64,000 nt of DNA from Archegozetes longisetosus (taxonomy: Eukaryota > Arthropoda > Arachnida > Sarcoptiformes > Trhypochthoniidae): contig JAEMBT020000009.1 of the NCBI GenBank assembly GCA_018873245.2, positions 9,279,288 to 9,343,287 of the forward strand, written 5' to 3'. Made by a program: the position numbers and the translations under genes. The notes under the pieces are model-generated. The model worked only from the letters and a program-made list of their open reading frames with translations, did not search any database and was not told where the DNA came from. Position 1 is the stretch's first letter. Every line of letters starts with the position of its first letter. Positions 1-11,060 of the stretch are shown here, one piece after another.

Positions 1-1500
1 GATTTAATACAGATTTCAGAATTAATTAAATCAATATTCATACGACTCCTATTGCCTCTCCAAACCTTTCTCATTAAAATGAACACTCTTTCGACAGATT
101 CACTGCCAACCGGAATAGCCATCACTGTCTCTATTATTTTAGTCTCTATTAATGATCAGATATCTATAAATATTTATCAGTTATTGTACTTATATTACGA
201 GATCTTTATTTTCTCTAAAATAATTTACAGCTAATATATTCAATGAATTTGTGATTTATGTAATTTTTCTATAATATTTTATCAGATAAGTTAATTTCTG
301 GACATTCTATTATCCAGGTCTGACACTGTCCCGGACTATGCCTGGAATGTCTTATTCCTGGACGTGTGGTCAGTGTAGTTATTGCTTATACACATTCTAT
401 TATCTACTAACACATTTATAGATTTGATAGTATTATGATCTTTTACAAAAATCTAACATCTGTTCCTGATCGCTTGCTTGTATTAAGATAAAAGACACGA
501 CTTTGCTGCAATTATGGATTCTTAGTTATTTAAACAAGTTCAAAACTTGTTAATAATGTGATGATCTCTTTGAAAGATAGTATCGGGCGTTCGCGAAGAA
601 ACTAACTGTAAGATCTACAATTAGATCGTATAAGTAAACGATTTTTAAGAACTCGATATCTGTACTGACTGATTAGTAAACTTTAAAAATATTAATTTCA
701 ACCTTTATTCACTTTATTTTTATGAGTATTAAAACAAAATTAGTGTTTAAAGAGAGGAAAAACTGATTAAACTACATGTTCGAAATTTTTCCGTCGTAAT
801 CCAAGCAGGCCTTAACCCGTTTAAAAGATGTTCACAATAGAAACCTCTTCATTTATTTCATATACCGTTTTGGTGTTTATTTCATAAATCTGTGAACTAT
901 ATAGAGTTCAAATTTATAAAGGCACAACGAGTCAAATTATTTTTCATAACTTTTTTTTCAAAATGACTTAGATAAAAAAATTTTGAAATACTTTTGGAGT
1001 TAGCTTTACCACGAATGCACAATATTTCAGCAATAGACTCAATTTGTTTAAATTGAGACTAAATTGCATTCCAATGAGAGCTGAGCATTAAAGACTGGAT
1101 ATGTAGAAGTAGTCGCCAAAATTCAAGATATTTCTGCAATTCAACTTTTACTGTAATTGTAATTTCTCAATAGATATTTGTCTCTCTATTATTAGACATA
1201 GTCCATAACAATAGAGAAATAAATAGCATATGTTGGGAAAGCATAAGTTTAAAAGATTATCACTATCATTTAAATATATATATCGTACAAAAGTGTAATC
1301 AATGATTTTATAAATATCTTTTCAATAATGAAAATTAATTTTAAGATAGAAAACTTAATTTTCAATTAAGTATTAAGTTAAATCAGGTGATTATAGCGAA
1401 TAGGACTTAATGGGTAATAAAAGTTAAGTTCCAAAAAGAGTATCGCTGTAAAATATCACACGATTAAGTCTTGCATGACATTATATCACATGATTACATG

Positions 1501-1842
1501 ACATTACCGCGCAAGCGACACTACCGCGCAAGCGACAATACCGCGCAAGCCACTACAGCGCACGACTTTACCGCGCAACGACACTACCGCGCACAAAACT
1601 ACCGCGTACAAAACTACCGCGCAAACGACACTACCGCGCAAATGAGTCTACCATGTAAACGATACTACCTCGCAAATAAGACTACCGTGCAAACGACGCT
1701 ACCGCGCAAATGACAATAATAGGTAAACGTCACTACCACGCGGTAGTATAGTTTGCGAGGTATTTATTTTACGCATTGAAGAGATTGCGCGGTAGTGTCG
1801 TACGCGGTGTTTGTTTACGCTGTAATGTATGCGCTGTAATGT
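1501..1842. mobile_element. Foldback element built of inverted minisatellite arrays
   Basis: About 240 bp of degenerate tandem repeats (unit near 16-17 bp, core ACCGCGCAA plus ACGACACT) is followed by about 100 bp of the same repeat in inverted orientation, so the whole can fold on itself. The ends read ACATTACCGCGC and GCTGTAATGT. The paralogous locus near 12340 lacks the insert, giving an approximate empty site. A smaller relative with the same termini lies at 38803-38917. The apparent open frame inside is only repeat. Confidence 0.7.
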
Positions 1843-2150
1843 CGTGCTAGCATATCATATGGTAAACCATTACACAATAAAATATGGTATGACAGAATGT
1901 AATATAATAGTTGTGTAAAAATTTTACGAAATATATATTTATAGAATCTGTAATTTTGTTTGATTAGATTAGTTTTATTTAGTTAGAGTTGAGTTAGGTT
2001 ATGCATCTGTGAGATTGTAGCTCATCTAAAATACTATAAGTGGAACTCAAACTGACTTATATTCGTAATTTTTGACTTAGATATCAATAGCATGTAGAAT
2101 GATTTGTCTTAAACATCTGGCTTTACTCATGATTAAGGATTTTTGCAAAA

Positions 2151-2157
2151 TATATAA
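2151..2157 (+). promoter_or_regulatory. Candidate TATA box of LPMO copy 1
   Basis: TATATAA lies 45 bp before the start codon, and the same motif is at the same distance in the second copy (12638-12644). Position and conservation fit a core promoter, but AT-rich sequence makes chance matches common. Confidence 0.35.
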
Positions 2158-2201
2158 TCGATCAACCTTTATTTATTCTTAGTTGTTTTGTAGCTGCGAA
2201 C

Positions 2202-3016
2202 ATGAAGTTCTTAATTCTGCTTTCTGTTTCTATAATATATACTTTACTGCCCGAAATATCAGGACATGGGAGTCTAATAGATCCTCCCAATAGAAGTATT
2301 GCCTGGAAATACGGATTTAATACTCCACCAAACTATTGTGATTCTTGTCTTCATTGTGGAGATTACGACGTATTTATTTTACTCTAAAATTCCTGTAATT
2401 ATATATGTATTTATTTATTTATTCATTAATTTTTTAAGATCCTATGGAGAAATGGTGGAAAGTGTGGTATTTGTGGTGACGCATACGATGGTATGAATTC
2501 AATTATTTCATTTAATAATTATATTCCATTAACAATTTTACTTTATTAATAAATATTAATAAATTACTTTTAACGACCATTATATATATATTAGCGAAAC
2601 GAGAAAATGAATGTCCAGATGGAAGATATTGCACAAAAACAATTGTTAGGACATATAAATCTGGCTCTCAAATTAAAGTAGTCACTAATTTAGGAGCCAA
2701 TCATTACGGATATTACATATTTAGAATATGCCCGGTTACTGATGATAGTAAAGAGGTGACACAGGAATGTCTCGATAAACATGAATTGCTTGTTGCTGGA
2801 ACTAACAGTCCAATTTGGAAGCTTCAAAGTAATGCCAGTGGAGTGGACTTCACAACAACACTTCAACTTCCAGCTGGATTGAAATGCTCGCGATGTGTAC
2901 TACAGTGGGACTGGTGGTGCGGCAATAGATATGGTTCGTGTGGTAATGGAACTTCAGCTATGGGTTGTGGACGTCAAGAACTTTTCAGACAATGTGCTGA
3001 TGTCAAAATTGAATAA
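2202..3016 (+). CDS. AA15-family lytic polysaccharide monooxygenase, copy 1
   Basis: Three exons, 2202-2369, 2439-2490 and 2595-3016, join in frame through GT-AG introns to give 213 aa. Residues 1-21 form a signal peptide ending just before HGSLIDPPNRS, so His22 becomes the N-terminal His of the copper histidine brace. The second brace His is predicted at His110 in NHYGYY. Further family marks are WRNGGKCGICGDAYD, a cysteine-rich C-terminal half and GCGRQELFRQCAD near the end. AA15 enzymes are secreted copper oxidases that cleave chitin, and in some animals cellulose, oxidatively. The protein is single-domain with no extra binding module. The second copy differs by only a few residues. The family call is firm; substrate is inferred. 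Confidence 0.9.
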
Positions 3017-3030
3017 CATTAAATACAATC

Positions 3031-4371
3031 CTTTCTCTTGTTAATAATTTAGTGTATATTCATTCTAATTTAACGTATTTCAATCGATTGAAATTACTCA
3101 TTTAATTTCTTGTTTAGAACTTTATAACCATGTTAAAGATATCTGCAAAATCACGGAAGAAATTTAATTAATTTCACAGTTGGGACTTTACAGCTAATAT
3201 ATTCATTGAGTACTGTGAATAAGTTTTAAAACTAAGAAAATCTAAAGGTGGGAACCCTTCAATATTTTTTGTTTAGGTTTGGGCTCTACGAGAATTGGTT
3301 ACCTTAACACTGAAGTACTTCTATAATGAAGTTCATGAAGTCCCTACCACCACCGGGATAAAAGACTATTAGATTTGCTCACTATTTGTCGATAATGTTC
3401 GTTATCATTATTAATCATAACCGACACCTTTAATTACGAAATTTGAATTATTGTTAAAAACTATTGAATACACACGACGATACATATTAATTTTGGATTC
3501 TAAACTCGAAATGGGAGCATAAATCACAATGATTTTTTATCTTTACCTGTAGATTTAGGTTCTAAGTTTGGTGGCTTAGGGGCAATAAATACTGTTTCAA
3601 CTGATATTATAATACACGTGTTTAAATTCTTGTTTTCCAAGTTTTTGGAAAATTTCACTTACGACAAGTACTTATACATCGATTTATAAGCGCAAGAACC
3701 ATGAGATTCTTCCAATTAGTACATGTATTTATTAATGAAATCTCATAATATTATTGAACGATCTTATATAAAGAGAATAATTGAAGTTATATTAGGAAAT
3801 GTCATTTATTTATTAGTCATTAATAATTACAAATTGAAAAATGAAATTAAATCAACACTATACAACATTTTAAAAATTATTCCTTTATATATGAGAATGA
3901 ATTCAATTTTAAAAATAGTATATGCGATTCGATCTCTGTATTCATCTTGAAACTTTTCAATACTTCGAGTACCAACACTTAATGAAATCAGAATTAGCGT
4001 TTCCAACTGTCAGTGATTTCGCTGACGGTCCGCGTTTTGGACTCCCAATTTCGATGAGATCAGCGGTTAGCGGACGGGGTCTCCGCTGACATTACTATGT
4101 CAGCGAAAATTATTTTAAGCTAAATAGAGTTATAATATAACGTTGACCCTTTTACTAAAATCTCATAGACTTTATTATAGTATTGTATAGTACATTATAG
4201 TATAAAATTATAAAATTTTATACTACTCCTTCAAAGAGTTCAAACTCCTTAATACCTATTAATATACGAATGCTATGAGTATTACAAATGCTTTAAAGTT
4301 ATACATTTTTAGTAAGCAAAACATTTTAATTGCTTTCGTATTTAATCAGAATGTTTATGTAATTAATAAAA
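3031..4371. other. Gene-free stretch with a short GC-rich hairpin
   Basis: No credible coding sequence was seen. At 4018-4108 a compact GC-richer inverted repeat stands out: TTTCGCTGAC on the left pairs with GTCAGCGAAA on the right, and an inner GGTCCGC/GCGGAC pair lies between them. It may be a small MITE end or an unrelated hairpin. The remainder is AT-rich. Confidence 0.4.
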
Positions 4372-6196
4372 ATGTTTGATAATGAATGTAAAGTACATTT
4401 ACCTAAACGTGCTAAAATGGAATATGTTTTTAACGATAAATGGATGAGCGAAGAAGAATACAAGTCATGGCTTAAGAAGAATGAAAACAGTATTTATAGT
4501 GCAAAATGTGTAATTTGTCGTTCAGATTTTACTATTAAATATAGAGGTATCGTTGCAATCAAAATTCTCAAAAACACTTTTTAAACGCTATAAGCTCTAA
4601 AACAAATGCATCGCTTACATCGTTATTCAGCAAAAAATTCAAAAGAATAAGAAATAACCATCGCTGAGATATGTTTTATTTATCATTCAATAGCCCACCA
4701 TTTAAGTTATTTATTTTCGGATTGCAATACTATTAAACTGTATAATACTATTGTACAACTATATTAAACTGATGAAAAAATTATTCACGGACTCAGCGAT
4801 ATGGCGGATCTAAATTGTGGGTGCACTAAAGACGAAGCGATTGTAGAAAATGTCCTTAGTCCCCACTCTATACAGAAATTCATGTCAGCAAATTACAAAA
4901 CAGGAAGTTCTCTATTGCAACCCATGCTTCAATAAGGAAAATATCAAACTATTTCTCATTGCTTTGCAATATTTTGATGTAAAAACTGGAATAAGTAACT
5001 TCGTTCTCGATTTGTATGAAAACTCGAGTGAGACTTCGCAAGTAATATATGATAATTTAAAATCAGCTCTTAATAGATATAAGCTTTCGATTAATAACAC
5101 TATTGCTTATAGTGCTGATAATACTAACGTTAATTATGGTGTACATCATTGAGTATTCAATAATTTCAAAGAAGAAAACAATTAATAACTAATAGTTATT
5201 AGTAAGCTAACTGTAAGTGCCATGTAATCCATAACACAGCAAAATTTGTTTTCTTAAAAACATCCATTGATGTTGAGAACCTAGTAATTAAAATATACAG
5301 TCACTTCTCTATATCAACCGAAAGACCAGATTCGCTAAAATAATATGAACTTTTGGGCACAAAATATGAAAAATTATTAAGCACGTGCCGACTCGATGGT
5401 CATCCTCATACTCAGCTATTGAACGATGAATTAACAATTTAGACCCCATCAGATCTTATTTTATTGGTATCGGTATTGATGAATGTGCAACTGTTATTTG
5501 CAATTTTATTTTGGATAATAATCCCGACTCTAGTATTGCTTTATCAGAATTGTGTCTACATTTTGCTCTTCAATACATAATATTTCATAATTTTACTCTA
5601 TTATTGGAAAAGAATCCACTAATGCTACTCATTTATACAATATTATGTTAGATATAAGAGGAAAATTAGAATCAAGAATTAAAGCTATTTTTTGGTGCGA
5701 TTGTTAACAAAAATTTTGGAAAATTTGATAATATAATACAAAATACTTTAGAAAAGATGCTATCTATTGCTATGAAAAAGCTTTAAACTATTTATGCAAA
5801 CATTTTGATTTTGAAGATCATGCATTTAAACAATTTTCTGCACTAAAGGAGGATTTCATTATAACGTTGGCCCTTCCCCTCAAAAATGGATAAAATAACT
5901 TTTTTTTAAAACATGGGGAAAAAACCAATTGAACTCATTTATAATGCAAAAAAATTGAGCTTTATCGTATTTGTTGTTGTTTTTGTGCAATTTTTTAAAA
6001 ACATTAACAAAAAAAGATGTGAAAAATCGAATTTTAGATGAATAAAAATGAAAAAGAATATGATTTTTTGCAAATGAAAAAATTTTAATTAATGAAAAGA
6101 TTAATAAGGAAGCTTGAAAAAATATTTATGTAAAGAAGTTTCAAACTCATCATATTTCATTGCAAAGTTGACACTCTTGACTGATGAACCTTAGAT

Positions 6197-6753
6197 AAAG
6201 GAGGGGTAGGAATAAGCACTGAAAACTTGCCGATCGAGTGATTTTGATCAAATTCAATATAGTTATAGTCCATGTCCAACTATTAAGTTTGACCAAAGGC
6301 TTGACTCGATTCCGCGCCTCGCGCGAGATTTAAAGTGTTATAATCTAAAATGCGGAAAACTTTATTTCAGCGAAACGGGACAAGATAGAAACACCAAACC
6401 AACGCAAATATGAGTGAAAATTGATTCTAAACAATATGTGAACATTTCAAAACCAGTACTATACGTACAAATATATTTCATGAAAAAGTGAAAATTCTGA
6501 AATTTTCCACTATCTTTGCCTATAGAGTCCCCAAAGATCTTTTTCTATGTAATTATAGAGTAACATCTCCCCTACATAAAACAACAAAAAAACTTTTGGG
6601 GACTCTATGGGCAAAAATAATATTGAAAAAAACTAACCGGTGTAATGTATTCGTAATTGTATACATGTAAATATAATTATATACATATCAGTATAAGTAT
6701 ACTGAGTTTGATCAAAATCGGTCCATTAGAACGCTTATTCCTACTCCTCCTTT
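6197..6753. mobile_element. MITE-like element with inverted ends
   Basis: The left end AAAGGAGGGGTAGGAATAAG is matched in inverse at the right end (6733-6753), and similarity continues imperfectly inward through a GATTTTGATCAAA motif for about 60 bp. A second inverted pair, around GAGTCCCCAAAAG-type sequence, lies inside near 6520-6620. Size and lack of coding fit a non-autonomous DNA transposon. Confidence 0.55.
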
Positions 6754-6944
6754 AATACGTTTTATTTGAGAACCTGACTAAAGTTTATTCAAGCAGTATG
6801 TAATAAATATGATTTCAAAACTTAATAAAAATTCTATAATTATAAAATGATGAGGTTTAATTTTTTTTAACATTAATTATTTTAAACATATTCAAAATAA
6901 TTTGAAGAATAAAAATTGAATTTTTGGTTTTTGTATTTTTTCAA

Positions 6945-7050
6945 CATGTTACCCCAAAAGGGCTAGCTTTTCCTTTTAACCAAAGCTTCTTTAGATAAAG
7001 TTGTTTTTTAAGAAAAACTCCCAAGCTAGCCCTTTCGGGGTAACATGTAT
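6945..7050. repeat. Hairpin with 25-bp arms
   Basis: Arms containing CATGTTACCCC and AAAGGGCTAGCTT face each other across a loop of about 50 bp, with one mismatch. It lies inside the composite insertion. It could be a MITE remnant or a transcribed stem-loop. Confidence 0.5.
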
Positions 7051-7449
7051 AAATAAAATTTTGAAATTTTATTATCTTTATAACTTTCTTAATAATGAAA
7101 ATTTTATGATGATTTTTTTCCTCATAAACTTGTATTCAAACTTTAAGTTTTAGTGAAAAAATTTTCAAAATATCTCTAACGGTTTTCTTACAATAAAAAT
7201 TTGAAAATTCAAACTTCTGAAATTTTTTGCAGCGCTCAGGCGCGTCCAATCTCAAAGTTATAAGCACAAACATATATTCTTTTTTAGTGTTCTTTTTGAA
7301 TAAAAAATTTCAAAGAAATCGGTGTCTCAGGGAAATTTTCTATGGGGCCACCGAATCCTCCTTTGGAAGAACTCAATCATTCGAAAGTTCTTAATATTAA
7401 TAAATTGTTTAATATAAGCATTGTTGAAGATCTGCTATTTGATGAAATC

Positions 7450-7713
7450 GTTCGTTCGTTTGCGTGCGTTTCCCTCCCTTTCGGGAGACTAACGCGAGCC
7501 CAACTCCCCTTAGGGAGACTCACTCGAGCCCCATTTACAGAGTGAGTTTTTCGAGGCGGTCGGGCGGGGCATGCACATCGGGCCAAAGGCGGTTATAACC
7601 GAGGACATGGGGCCAGCATGTCGCAGTCAAAGAAGTATAGCGACCACGAGGTTCGAACCTGGGACCTCCACCCCAAGGTTCGACTCGCTGACCACTACAC
7701 CCCAGTGACCCTT
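7450..7713 (-). mobile_element. tRNA-derived SINE inserted in the hAT relic
   Basis: The minus strand begins with a tRNA-like head: an A-box-like segment TGTAGTGGTCAGCGAGTCG (complement of 7681-7699) and a perfect B box GGTTCGAACC (7650-7659), spaced as in RNA polymerase III promoters. It ends in a CGTT/AACG-rich simple tail. A perfect 14-bp direct repeat, TATTTGATGAAATC, flanks it (7436-7449 and 7714-7727), which is the expected target-site duplication of LINE-mobilised SINEs. The insertion splits the hAT reading frame cleanly. Confidence 0.8.
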
Positions 7714-8026
7714 TATTTGATGAAATCAATGCTTGTAATTTAAAATTATCTCAGATTGAGAACGAGAACTTATGCTGCGATCAAATGTGGGTCAAAATTT
7801 TCTCACGAATAGAATTACTGAACTTATTAAAATTAGTTGAAGCAGTGTTGGCGATTCCTATTGGAAACGATTATGTCGAAAGAATATTTAGTGCAATAAG
7901 GAAAGTATGGATTGATGATCGAAACAAATTAAGCATAGATATTTTAAAGTATGAAATCTACACGAAATTTAACTATGCTTTAGAATGTAATGATTTTAAG
8001 AATTTTATTTCAAAATACTGAAGAAC

Positions 8027-8374
8027 TTGAAGAAGACTATATCATTTGAAGACTATGTTACATGTGATAACGATTTAATAACGTCTGCTGTGTTTCGTGA
8101 AAACAATGTTATTTGTCAAGATATATATTATGGCGAAACCGAGATCGAATCTGATACAAATGATAGTGAAGATGATGCTGAAATTGAAGAGAAAATACCG
8201 ACAACTTTAGAGGCGCTCGATATGATACAAAAGTTGAATAGATATTTTCTTTCTCGCGAATCAGTTCCAGATAATACATTTAGATTATTAAATTCACTAC
8301 AGGAAGAGATTTACGCAACAAAAAATAACAATCTTAAACAAAAATCAATTCTAGACTACTTTCAAACTAAATAA
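8027..8374 (+). pseudogene. pogo/Tigger-type transposase C-terminal fragment
   Basis: An open stretch without an ATG start reads like the acidic linker and C-terminal tail of Tigger transposases: SDTNDSEDDAEIEEK, then PTTLEALDMIQKLNRYF, and finally a KQKSILDYF ending like the family's KQSKITDFF-type tail. The 5' part is missing and it abuts the hAT C-terminus, so one element probably inserted into the other. The family's terminal repeat follows at about 8640-8707. Confidence 0.65.
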
Positions 8375-8639
8375 CTGCTTTATTTTCTTCTTATTTTGAT
8401 ATATCTGTGATTGTAATAGTCATTACCACTTTTGCAATATAAATACAATTTTTTAAAACTTTATTCCTCATAAATACTTCTTTTATAGCATTACTATTAA
8501 TATGAGTCCTGAAACTTGAGTCTAGGGAATTTACATTTCATAGTATTGGTTTCACCCCTAAACTTTGAAAAAATGGTATTCCTACAATGCAATGGGTTTA
8601 TATTACTGTTTGCAGTAACAAAAAAGCCAAACTCATTAT

Positions 8640-8707
8640 AACGAAGTTTCGTTAATACGAAGTGATTTTTCTGGTTCGCTCGACTTCGTATTAACGGGGT
8701 TATACTG
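8640..8707. mobile_element. Terminal inverted repeat end of the Tigger-like element
   Basis: Read on the minus strand the end begins CAGTATAACCCCGTTAATAC and is bounded by TA (8708-8709), as expected for pogo/Tigger elements. It contains an internal near-palindrome around the TTAATACGAAGT motif. The partner end was not located. Confidence 0.55.
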
Positions 8708-8861
8708 TATCCATAATATAATTTAATAGTTTATTAATAGGTATAATTCTCAAAGCTAATTAAAACTTATTAAAATATTAAGTTTTCTATAAAAGTCTAT
8801 ATTCTTTTGATTGAATTCAATTTTATAAAAATTAATATATTACAGTACCACCTCTTTAGTA

Positions 8862-9451
8862 CAAGGCTTGGGGCAAAATTATTGGCACTAAATTTTATTT
8901 TTGTTAATATAATTGAAAAAATTACATGAAACTTTGAAATTTAAATCTAATTATTCAAAATATTTTCCATTTTCTCTATAACATTGTTCCCACTTTCAAA
9001 CCAGTTCTTGAAATATTTCTGAATAGTCATTTTCCGAGAATCTACTTGTATTTAAAAAAAAAACTATTGACCCTACGCTTTAACTGAGGGTCTGAATGAG
9101 AAATGTTGTCAACCAAATGATTTTTTAATTTCGGAAATAGGCTGAAATCACAAAGAGCTAAATCAGGGGAATAGGGCGGATGGGAGAGAGCTTCAATTGA
9201 TTTAGCGGTGCAAAGGTTGGCAATTTCTGAAATTTAAAATTTTAATTTTGTACTGATACTAAACTTATTCCGTGTTTAGAAAAATCGCAATATCTATCAA
9301 TCCTTTTTAGATATTTAGATAATCTTTTTTGGAACTTAAAGCCTAATAATGCCTTTACATTAATCTGCTTTCAGATCAAATATGCTTACAATTTAAGAGA
9401 AGTTATAGTGATTTGAAAAAGTTAGTGCCAATAATTTTGCCCCGAGCCTTG
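8862..9451 (-). mobile_element. Internally deleted mariner-like element
   Basis: Near-perfect 30-bp inverted repeats (CAAGGCTTGGGGCAAAATTA on the left) are flanked by TA on both sides. On the minus strand, around 9085-9205, a transposase fragment reads HPPYSPDLALCDFSLFPKLK, the region of the third catalytic Asp of mariner transposases. The 590-bp length is under half that of a complete element, so it is non-autonomous. Confidence 0.8.
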
Positions 9452-9453
9452 TA

Positions 9454-10590
9454 TTTACTTGAGGTGTTTGTGAAATTTACTAAATAATAACGAGGTTAAA
9501 TACTATTGAGACACCTATAAATATCTCAAAATTCAAATTTTTTTAGATTTAAGCTTGCTTTAAAGTGTAACGATTGTTTAAAAGAAGACCAGTTGATAAC
9601 AAATTATTGTAAAAATTATTAATTTGTTTGAAAGTAATTTAGAATCAACTTTTTGGAGATTTTTGCTTTAGTCACATATATTTCTTCTTTTAATGTATTC
9701 TATGCCTTGAAAACGTTGTCAGAAACTGATTTACGTGAGAGAATATACTCATTCATCTGTCATATCATATCTAGCGCTTGAAAACTTGTTGGTAGCCTTT
9801 TTCAGTTTCAACCTCTTCGAATTTTTTAGAATTTTTTGTTCCTTTTTATTCAAAAATAATGCAAGTAAATAACAAAGTGGTGTACTTTTATATTGTGGTG
9901 ACTGAGTAGTTGAGTAAGCAATAAAGAGTATAAACTAATCGAGATAAATACTAAAGAGACATTTTTATTGTTTCAATGGAACTTCTGCATAGAGTGAGAG
10001 TATCACTAAATTATAATGAGAATAAATACTATCAAAGTAAATACTAAGTAGGAAATACTCTATCGTGGAAATATATTATTTAATATGCAATATAAAGCAT
10101 AAAAATAATACATTCTTTGCTAGTGTTCCTGTAAAGTATTATGATTTTAGGTTCAACAGCCGAAAAATATATCTCATTTTACTTAAGGCCAGAAATGAAG
10201 TATTTGTGTAGTAATAACATTTTATACATACATTGGACGCGAAAGTTATAACAGAACAAATTTACTGATATAATTTTAATAAAGCATAATTAGGACATAT
10301 CTTTTATTATCAATCATTATAAGTACAATTTAAATATCACAAATATTTTTAATTTCATGAACCTATTCCCGAATAAACCATAAAAACCTATTTTGAGGTG
10401 CATGATAAATAAAAAACAGTTAACTATTTAAGCGATTAATGAATGATTGACTGTCCATTTTTCTTCAAAACTTTTACCATAAGGTTCAGCATAGAATCCT
10501 TAAGTTATCGCTATATTAATAAATTGTAAATACTTAAATGTCAAAGATATTGGTTTACTCTGTTCAGGTTTCTTCCACGAGGTGACTTAA
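9454..10590. other. AT-rich stretch with no recognised gene
   Basis: No coding sequence, RNA gene or convincing repeat boundary was seen on either strand. Confidence 0.5.
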
Positions 10591-10594
10591 TAAT

Positions 10595-11060
10595 ATGCAA
10601 CTTTCTGGAATATTCTTAGGACTAAACATTTCATATAACCCACTTACTAGTTCGACGCAGTCAATGGCATTAGCATATTTTTCAAACAAGCGTGAGTTAT
10701 ATACTGTTATAGAATTAATAATTGGAAATTTTAATTTTATCTCGTGCTGTAACTATACATCTGAACATTTGCGGAATTTTCATGTCCACTTAATCATAAA
10801 AGGTAAATTAGTGAATTAAATTTCACTGAAAAAAAGAAAAAAATTAATAGGTTTTTTCCATTGTAATTGAGAGAAAAAAAATATTCTAAGCTTATAATTC
10901 TCTTAATGAACTTGTATCTGACTCTATTATGGCTACCATTCGAACTAATTTATAGATTCAATATCATACCAAAATCCGTTTTCTATTAAGCGGAAGTTAC
11001 TATTTCTCGATTAGATGCAGTTGTGATGTTTTGTAGTTATCTCGTAAAAAGTAAATATTA
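10595..11060 (+). repeat. Orphan relic resembling the 5' flank of the GMC genes
   Basis: This region matches, in order and orientation, the DNA just upstream of both GMC oxidoreductases (about 44930-45300 and 54235-54490). Shared blocks include the ACATTTCATATAA segment followed by a TTTTTAAAACAAG-like block, and the ATACCAAA-TCTGTTCTCTATT block. No GMC exon follows. It is most simply a fragment of a third, lost or never-complete GMC copy. Confidence 0.55.

Larger units (their letters stand above)
380..3030. repeat. Left copy of segmental duplication carrying an LPMO gene
   Basis: This stretch aligns collinearly with about 11415-13515. Shared landmarks include the tract around 575-680 (matching about 11605-11710) and the whole gene. 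Similarity is moderate upstream of about 2040, with many substitutions. From about 2070 through the stop codon it is almost perfect, introns included. The left copy is longer because it holds a foldback insertion (1501-1842) and about 160 extra bases near 846-1005. The copies stop matching within about 20 bp after the stop codon. The first 380 bases of the window show no gene. Confidence 0.85.
5848..7361. mobile_element. Composite insertion within the hAT relic
   Basis: About 1.5 kb separates two collinear hAT fragments. Its ends carry a short inverted match (AGGAGGATT on the left, AATCCTCCT on the right), suggesting a terminal-inverted-repeat element. Inside lie a separate 557-bp MITE (6197-6753) and a hairpin (6945-7050). 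No coding sequence was recognised. Confidence 0.4.
4372..8021 (+). pseudogene. Decayed hAT-superfamily transposase (copy 1), split by insertions
   Basis: Collinear transposase pieces run along the + strand with many stops and frameshifts. A BED-like zinc-finger start lies at 4372-4570 (AKCVICRSDF). Catalytic-core remnants at 4850-5150 include ALQYFDVKTGISN and AYSADNTNVNYGVHH. More fragments run to about 5847 (DHAFKQFSALK). Reading resumes after 7361 and ends in an hATC dimerisation tail at 7785-8021 (IPIGNDYVERIFSAIRKVW, DRNKLSIDILK). The middle is interrupted by an insertion (5848-7361) and a SINE (7450-7713). No functional protein can be made. A related relic lies at 13790-14790 on the other strand. 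Confidence 0.75.

Noticed and set aside
1471-1713. 80-codon open frame rich in repeated motifs
   Set aside because: It is only translation of the minisatellite array in the foldback element.
7620-7713. tRNA-like sequence considered as a functional tRNA gene
   Set aside because: Stems do not close, the body continues into repeat sequence, and target duplications show it is a SINE.
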